Shown here piece after piece: positions 60,012 to 64,000 of a DNA stretch of 64,000 nucleotides (positions are counted from its first letter, which is position 1; every line of letters begins with the position of its first letter). The stretch spans positions 2,294,001 through 2,358,000 of the forward strand of contig NC_091279.1 in NCBI RefSeq assembly GCF_042100115.1. The letters are read 5' to 3'. Made by a program: the position numbers and the translations under genes. The notes under the pieces were generated by a model that worked only from the letters and a program-made list of their open reading frames with translations, had not been told where the DNA came from and did no database searches. Origin of the DNA: Alternaria dauci. Lineage: Eukaryota > Ascomycota > Dothideomycetes > Pleosporales > Pleosporaceae.

Positions 60012-61988
60012 ATGCCCCGTTCCCATATCGTACTCTCGTGCAAGGCAAACTGGAGTAAGTGCAGACGTTAGAGTGCCTAGGCATAGATCATGGCGATCTA
60101 ACAAAACATGTAGGCCATCTCCGCTCCATGTGCATCCTCTCCGCTCGAATAGTGCATTCCAGAGCCGTTCATATCACGATCTTAGTTTCCAGCTCGGGCA
60201 ATGTTGTGGAAAGAGTGGCCCAGGAGGTTTCCAGATGCGCGGATGTTGAGGGTGTGAATGGTGCCAGTAAAGTCAGGTATGTCACTTTATTTTGCAGCAA
60301 TACCTTCCACCTATCGTTTTAATTCATATTCTGTACTCATTTTAGCCCAGGGTCATTGGTTTGTCGACAGAGGCTACGGACAATGAAGCTGCGGATCGGC
60401 CCTTCAAGCTTGTCTGGAAAGCTCTTATGAAAAGTGAAGCCACCACATGTAGCTATACATTGGAACACTTCGAGGCAATTCCACCACCCTCGGCTGTGGT
60501 ACTTGATGTAGGTTTACGCCCCTTTCTCAATTTCGAGGACTCAACTGACTGTCATGAGTAAAGGGATTCCAACTATCATGGCTCGAGATCATCCGATCCG
60601 AACCTTCGCCTCCGCCCATTTTCCAATGGATGATGGCATTTTCAGGAGGCTTCATGTACATGTGCGGCCCTAGGGAATCACGGAAAACAAGTGCAAAGTC
60701 CATGGAGCAAACCGTACACGACTGCGATGAGGCGGTCCTCATCCCAGGCATGCCCCCAATGACATGCCGCGATCTGAATCCCCAAGACGTAGGGGACAAA
60801 GCAATCAAGATCCAGATTGCTGAGACCATCATGAAACAGTACGTACAACATGTAATCGACTTTGTCCGCTGGTAACTAACAAATCAGATTTGCACAGGAA
60901 GCAGACGGCCTTTTGACAGCATGTGCACCAGAGTACGATAGTGTACAATGTCTCGATGCCATATCGGATTGGATCGCATGTCAACGGGATCGAAAGACGT
61001 TCCATCTCGGTCCCATGTTGCCACTTGTTCCAGGCACTGCTACCTTCTCTGCCAAAGCTATCGAGGTTGAAATTGATACATGTCCGAATGGTTCTGGTAT
61101 CGCCGTCACTCGGTTCTTGGATCGATGCATGTCATCTCATGGACGGCATAGTGTTTTCTATATCAGCTTTGGTACGGAGCATTGGTATGTTTGCTTTCTA
61201 TCAATGACTTTGAGATTACAAGGTGTGGTTAATCATGTCCTAGGCCGTCTTCTCTGGATCACCTCGAAATCCTTCTTGATGCCATGATAGCCCGTAAACA
61301 TCCCTTTGTAAGTATAGTGACATCCTACCATCTCTGGAACAAGGTTCATCTAAGACGCCGTCTAGCTACTAGCGCACGCACACGCACACGCAGACGCCCA
61401 GACCATTTTTAAGCTAAAAGACAAGTACCTTGGTAACGAGAATGCACTCATCCTACCATTCGTGCCGCAACAAACCGTCCTATCACATGAGGTATGTCAT
61501 TCCCCATCTTATACTATCTGGACAAACGTGATCCTAACCTCCCAGGCCTGTGGATGGTTCATAACGCACGGCGGCGCAAACGGCGTCATGGAAGCGCTTA
61601 CCCAAGGAATCCCAATGTACGTAACAGCAACACCACCATCACCACATCCGCATACTCACATGCATTCAGGATCGGGTGGCCCTTTGCCATTGATCAGCCT
61701 TTGAATATCGCACACATGGCGCATACCATGGATGCAGGTTTTGAATTGACCCAGATGCGAGCAAACTACTGTCCCGTAAAAGGAACAAGATCTGACGACA
61801 TTCCACCCGATATGAATACTTGGGAAAAAGAAGTTGGAGACGTTTTGGCCGCGACTTGCACAGCTGTGGGTGAGAGGAAGCGGAAGAATGCTGTACAGAT
61901 TGGCAAAGATCTTGGGAGAGCGTGGGCAGAAGACGGGGGGAGAGCTAGACTACAGCTGTCTAAGTTTCTGGATATGGTGGGCGTTTGA
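60012..61988 (+). CDS. UDP-glycosyltransferase (GT1 family)
   Basis: Nine exons join in frame: 60012-60054, 60114-60276, 60351-60507, 60564-60838, 60888-61184, 61244-61307, 61366-61491, 61546-61616 and 61670-61988, giving about 504 residues. The N-terminal acceptor domain starts HIVLSCKANWSHLRSMC. The C-terminal donor domain carries the UGT signature: FVPQQTVLSHEACGW, FITHGGANGVMEAL (about residues 380-393) and GWPFAIDQPLNIAHM. GT1 enzymes transfer a sugar, usually glucose from UDP-glucose, to hydroxyl groups of small molecules. Exon 7 opens with an Ala-His repeat coded by a CACGCA-type run. No membrane anchor or signal peptide is evident. In the cluster it would glycosylate the product or an intermediate. 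The many small exons contrast with the intronless prenyltransferase and dioxygenase. Confidence 0.88.
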
Positions 61989-62528
61989 TGGGCTGGTGAT
62001 GGGAGGAGATGGTGGTATTTGCTTGTAGGCATGGCTTCAACGTTAGCCTCGCCTGGTCAAAAGAAGTCAGTCTCGACGACTACACTTGCCCTTATCTTAT
62101 GCACATCCAAGACCTGACATCAATATGCATAAAGATACAAGCACTACCCGAAAGCTCAAGTATATTCCCCGTGTCATAGAGCACATCCATCATAATCATA
62201 TTCTCTATCTCTGTGTAGCGGAGCTCCTGCTTAACAACTCCAACTCTAACTCCTACTTCTACTCCTGACTCCAACTCCTACTCCTACTCCTAACTCCTAC
62301 TCCTACTCCTATAGTACTGCGATGACGCATATCAGCTTGAGCCAATCACAACTTCCACAATTCTCAACGATCTGAACGATCTGGTTTTCTCAAAATGAGA
62401 GAACTCGCAAGTAAAAGAATGCTACTCCTACTCGCACTCATGCTTAAATATACGCATCACCCTCACGCTCAACTACATTCCCCACATCACATACCCCACA
62501 CATCTCATTCACATCCTCCACTACCCAT
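61989..62528. other. Convergent intergenic region (glycosyltransferase / TRM6)
   Basis: This is the likely right border of the cluster. It contains the tandem repeat listed next and CA/CT-rich runs near 62,450-62,530. No gene is recognised. Confidence 0.55.
62222..62312 (+). repeat. Imperfect CTCCTA/CTCCAA hexamer repeat
   Basis: About fourteen imperfect hexamers of the type CTCCTA, CTCCAA, CTCTAA and CTTCTA. It is intergenic, and the unit differs from the telomere repeat TTAGGG/CCCTAA, so it is treated as a simple satellite. Confidence 0.8.
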
Positions 62529-64000
62529 CTACACCGCCACCACACCCTCTCCACCCGCACCTTCAACCTCAACCTTCCTCTTCTTCTTCCCATGATGCCC
62601 CCTCGCCTCGACCCGCCCCTCAACCGGCAACACCCTTGTCGCCGTAAAAATATACCCCTCGGCCCCTCCCTTACTCGTCATCATAGGATGCGTCCGCCCA
62701 GGAAGCACCTGCCACTGTCTCGCACGCGCCGTCTGCAACGACGGCGCAAGCAACAACGTCGGGTTAACCGGGAAATCTTCTTCTTCATCATCTGCATTGC
62801 CGCCTTCGGATGTACTAGCAGGTGTATCAACATCCTCTTCTCCTCGCTTGCGATTCTTGATCCCGTTGACATGTGTCGTTGTGGTTGTTGTTTGCGGCGG
62901 CGGTCCGAATTCGCGAGCAATGTATGCGGCTCTGCGTTCCTTGGAGTATAGATCACAGAGTTCGACGAGCGGTTCGACGTTGGGGTTGTATACGACGACT
63001 CTGCCGCCTCCTCTGACTAGCGGAACGAGTTCTTTGAGTACGGTCTTTGCGTCCATGGCTGTGGCTACGACTAAGCCGTCGAATCCACCCCGTCTGGTCT
63101 CATCTACAACGCCCTTTACCCTCTCCCACCTCCTCCTCTTCTTGTAATACGTGCCCCGTTTCGTACTTTTCATGCTGGCCAGCACCTCTTCGGATATTAC
63201 CTCGGGCTCGTCGTATGTAGGGTCGTCTTCTGGGTGGAGGAGCGCGAGCCAGGATAGAGATTTTAGGTGTTTGTAGAGCGGGTGGTCGGGGGTTGGGGCG
63301 CCGTAATCGTAGCCAAAGTATTTGAGGTAGGAGAGGTTTGGTTGGTTGTTTGGGTGGAGGACGGTGAGGGTGTTGGTTTGCGCAGACATTTGGGGGACGT
63401 GTGGGCGAGGAGGTTTTCGGGGGCGGGCGGGAGGATCTGAAGGGTCGGCGTCGGGCATGGCGGTATCTGTGTCGTTTGTTTCTGGGGGGCCGCTCGTCGC
63501 TGTCGCTGTTGTTGGCGCTGTCGTACCATTCATTTCAACATCCTCGGCCTCCTCTTCCGAGTCTTCGTCTTCGTCCTCTGGGTAGAGAATGCCCATCTTC
63601 TCTGCGAGGGCTGCTGTGACGAGACCTCCTGTATCGTCTACCACGAGCCATCGCCCTCCTCCTATCTGGCTGACACCATCTTCTCCGGTGAGGATCTGAT
63701 TCGTGGCTCCCGAGTGTACGTTCGCCCAGCTGTTGATCAAGCCCAGTAGATCTTCCCTCAGCTCCATGATCTTGTATGCCTCCTTCTCCAGCACATACTC
63801 TGTAAGCAGCCCGACATCCATGGGCAGCGCCGTGAAGCGCTTCATGTACTTTTTCGACTTTCGTAGCGTGTACTTGGCGAGCGAAAAGCTCGTCTTCTCG
63901 TCAATGGCATTGTGGGAAGCCATGATCTTTGCGATAATCTCCTTGCCGGAACCTGTGCCTGCCTTCTTCAGTTCCTCAATCTCGGCCATGGACAGCGCCT
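62529..64000 (-). CDS. TRM6: TRM6/GCD10, tRNA m1A58 methyltransferase non-catalytic subunit (5' partial)
   Basis: About 490 C-terminal residues are present and the open frame runs off the window edge. The internal ATG at 63,989 (MAEIEELKK) is probably not the start, because TRM6 proteins have roughly 100 more residues before this point. Family features are IEELKKAGTGSGKEII, KRFTALPMDVGLL, LRSLSWLALLHPED-like segments and GGRVVVYNPNVEPLVEL. In yeast Trm6 pairs with catalytic Trm61 to methylate A58 of tRNAs, including initiator tRNA. A long acidic, Pro/Thr-rich insert (about 140-200 residues into this part) precedes the C-terminal Rossmann-like domain. The lysine-rich end (KKKRKVE) looks like a nuclear localisation signal, which fits a nuclear enzyme. 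Confidence 0.88.
   Translation of the reverse strand, partial: ALSMAEIEELKKAGTGSGKEIIAKIMASHNAIDEKTSFSLAKYTLRKSKKYMKRFTALPMDVGLLTEYVLEKEAYKIMELREDLLGLINSWANVHSGATNQILTGEDGVSQIGGGRWLVVDDTGGLVTAALAEKMGILYPEDEDEDSEEEAEDVEMNGTTAPTTATATSGPPETNDTDTAMPDADPSDPPARPRKPPRPHVPQMSAQTNTLTVLHPNNQPNLSYLKYFGYDYGAPTPDHPLYKHLKSLSWLALLHPEDDPTYDEPEVISEEVLASMKSTKRGTYYKKRRRWERVKGVVDETRRGGFDGLVVATAMDAKTVLKELVPLVRGGGRVVVYNPNVEPLVELCDLYSKERRAAYIAREFGPPPQTTTTTTHVNGIKNRKRGEEDVDTPASTSEGGNADDEEEDFPVNPTLLLAPSLQTARARQWQVLPGRTHPMMTSKGGAEGYIFTATRVLPVEGRVEARGHHGKKKRKVEVEGAGGEGVVAV

Noticed and set aside
62222..62312. Telomere-like repeat
   Set aside because: The units are CTCCTA/CTCCAA, not CCCTAA, and the region lies between normal genes.
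1..64000. CRISPR arrays, rRNA operons and tRNA genes
   Set aside because: No spaced repeats, no rRNA-like sequence and no convincing tRNA cloverleaf were found by reading; a covariance-model scan was not possible here.

Overview
The window looks like a filamentous ascomycete chromosome, most likely a dothideomycete of the Pleosporales. Genes carry short (50-150 nt) GT-AG introns with CTAAC or CTGAC branch points. GC-balanced gene blocks lie beside AT-rich blocks from which CpA and TpG are almost absent, the signature of repeat-induced point mutation (RIP). The species assignment is inference. All exon joins given here were worked out by eye from splice sites and frame continuity.

Region 1 (1-19,770) is a nest of RIP-destroyed transposons with no intact gene. 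It holds a Gypsy-type LTR retrotransposon on the minus strand (LTRs near 3.7-4.0 and 14.5-14.8 kb, reverse transcriptase relic near 8.1-8.5 kb). It also holds three copies of a 1.3-1.4 kb element, each flanked by 12-13 bp target duplications, and several copies of another repeat family that recurs near 51 kb. Region 2 (19,771-38,408) carries conserved cell genes: a YCF1-type ABCC vacuolar transporter, a DUF2841/YDR124W-like protein, and the mRNA-export factor SAC3. A 3.5 kb gap without a recognisable gene lies between the first two.

Region 3 (38,409-61,988) reads as a specialised-metabolite gene cluster. It encodes an ABCC multidrug transporter, two FAD monooxygenases, an MFS transporter, a DMATS-type aromatic prenyltransferase, a histidinol-phosphate aminotransferase-like enzyme, an HpcH/HpaI aldolase, a GH3 beta-glucosidase with a PA14 domain, a phytanoyl-CoA dioxygenase-like Fe/2OG enzyme, and a UDP-glycosyltransferase. 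No PKS, NRPS, terpene synthase, P450 or pathway transcription factor is visible, so the prenyltransferase is the best candidate for the scaffold-forming enzyme. A 1.19 kb transposon with 33-bp inverted repeats sits inside the cluster, between the aminotransferase and the aldolase. Region 4 (62,529-64,000) is the 3' part of TRM6, the non-catalytic tRNA m1A58 methyltransferase subunit, cut by the window edge.

A working model, by inference only: the aminotransferase and aldolase shape an amino-acid or keto-acid precursor, the prenyltransferase alkylates an aromatic ring, the monooxygenases and the dioxygenase oxidise it, the glycosyltransferase caps it, the glucosidase can uncap it, and the transporters export it.
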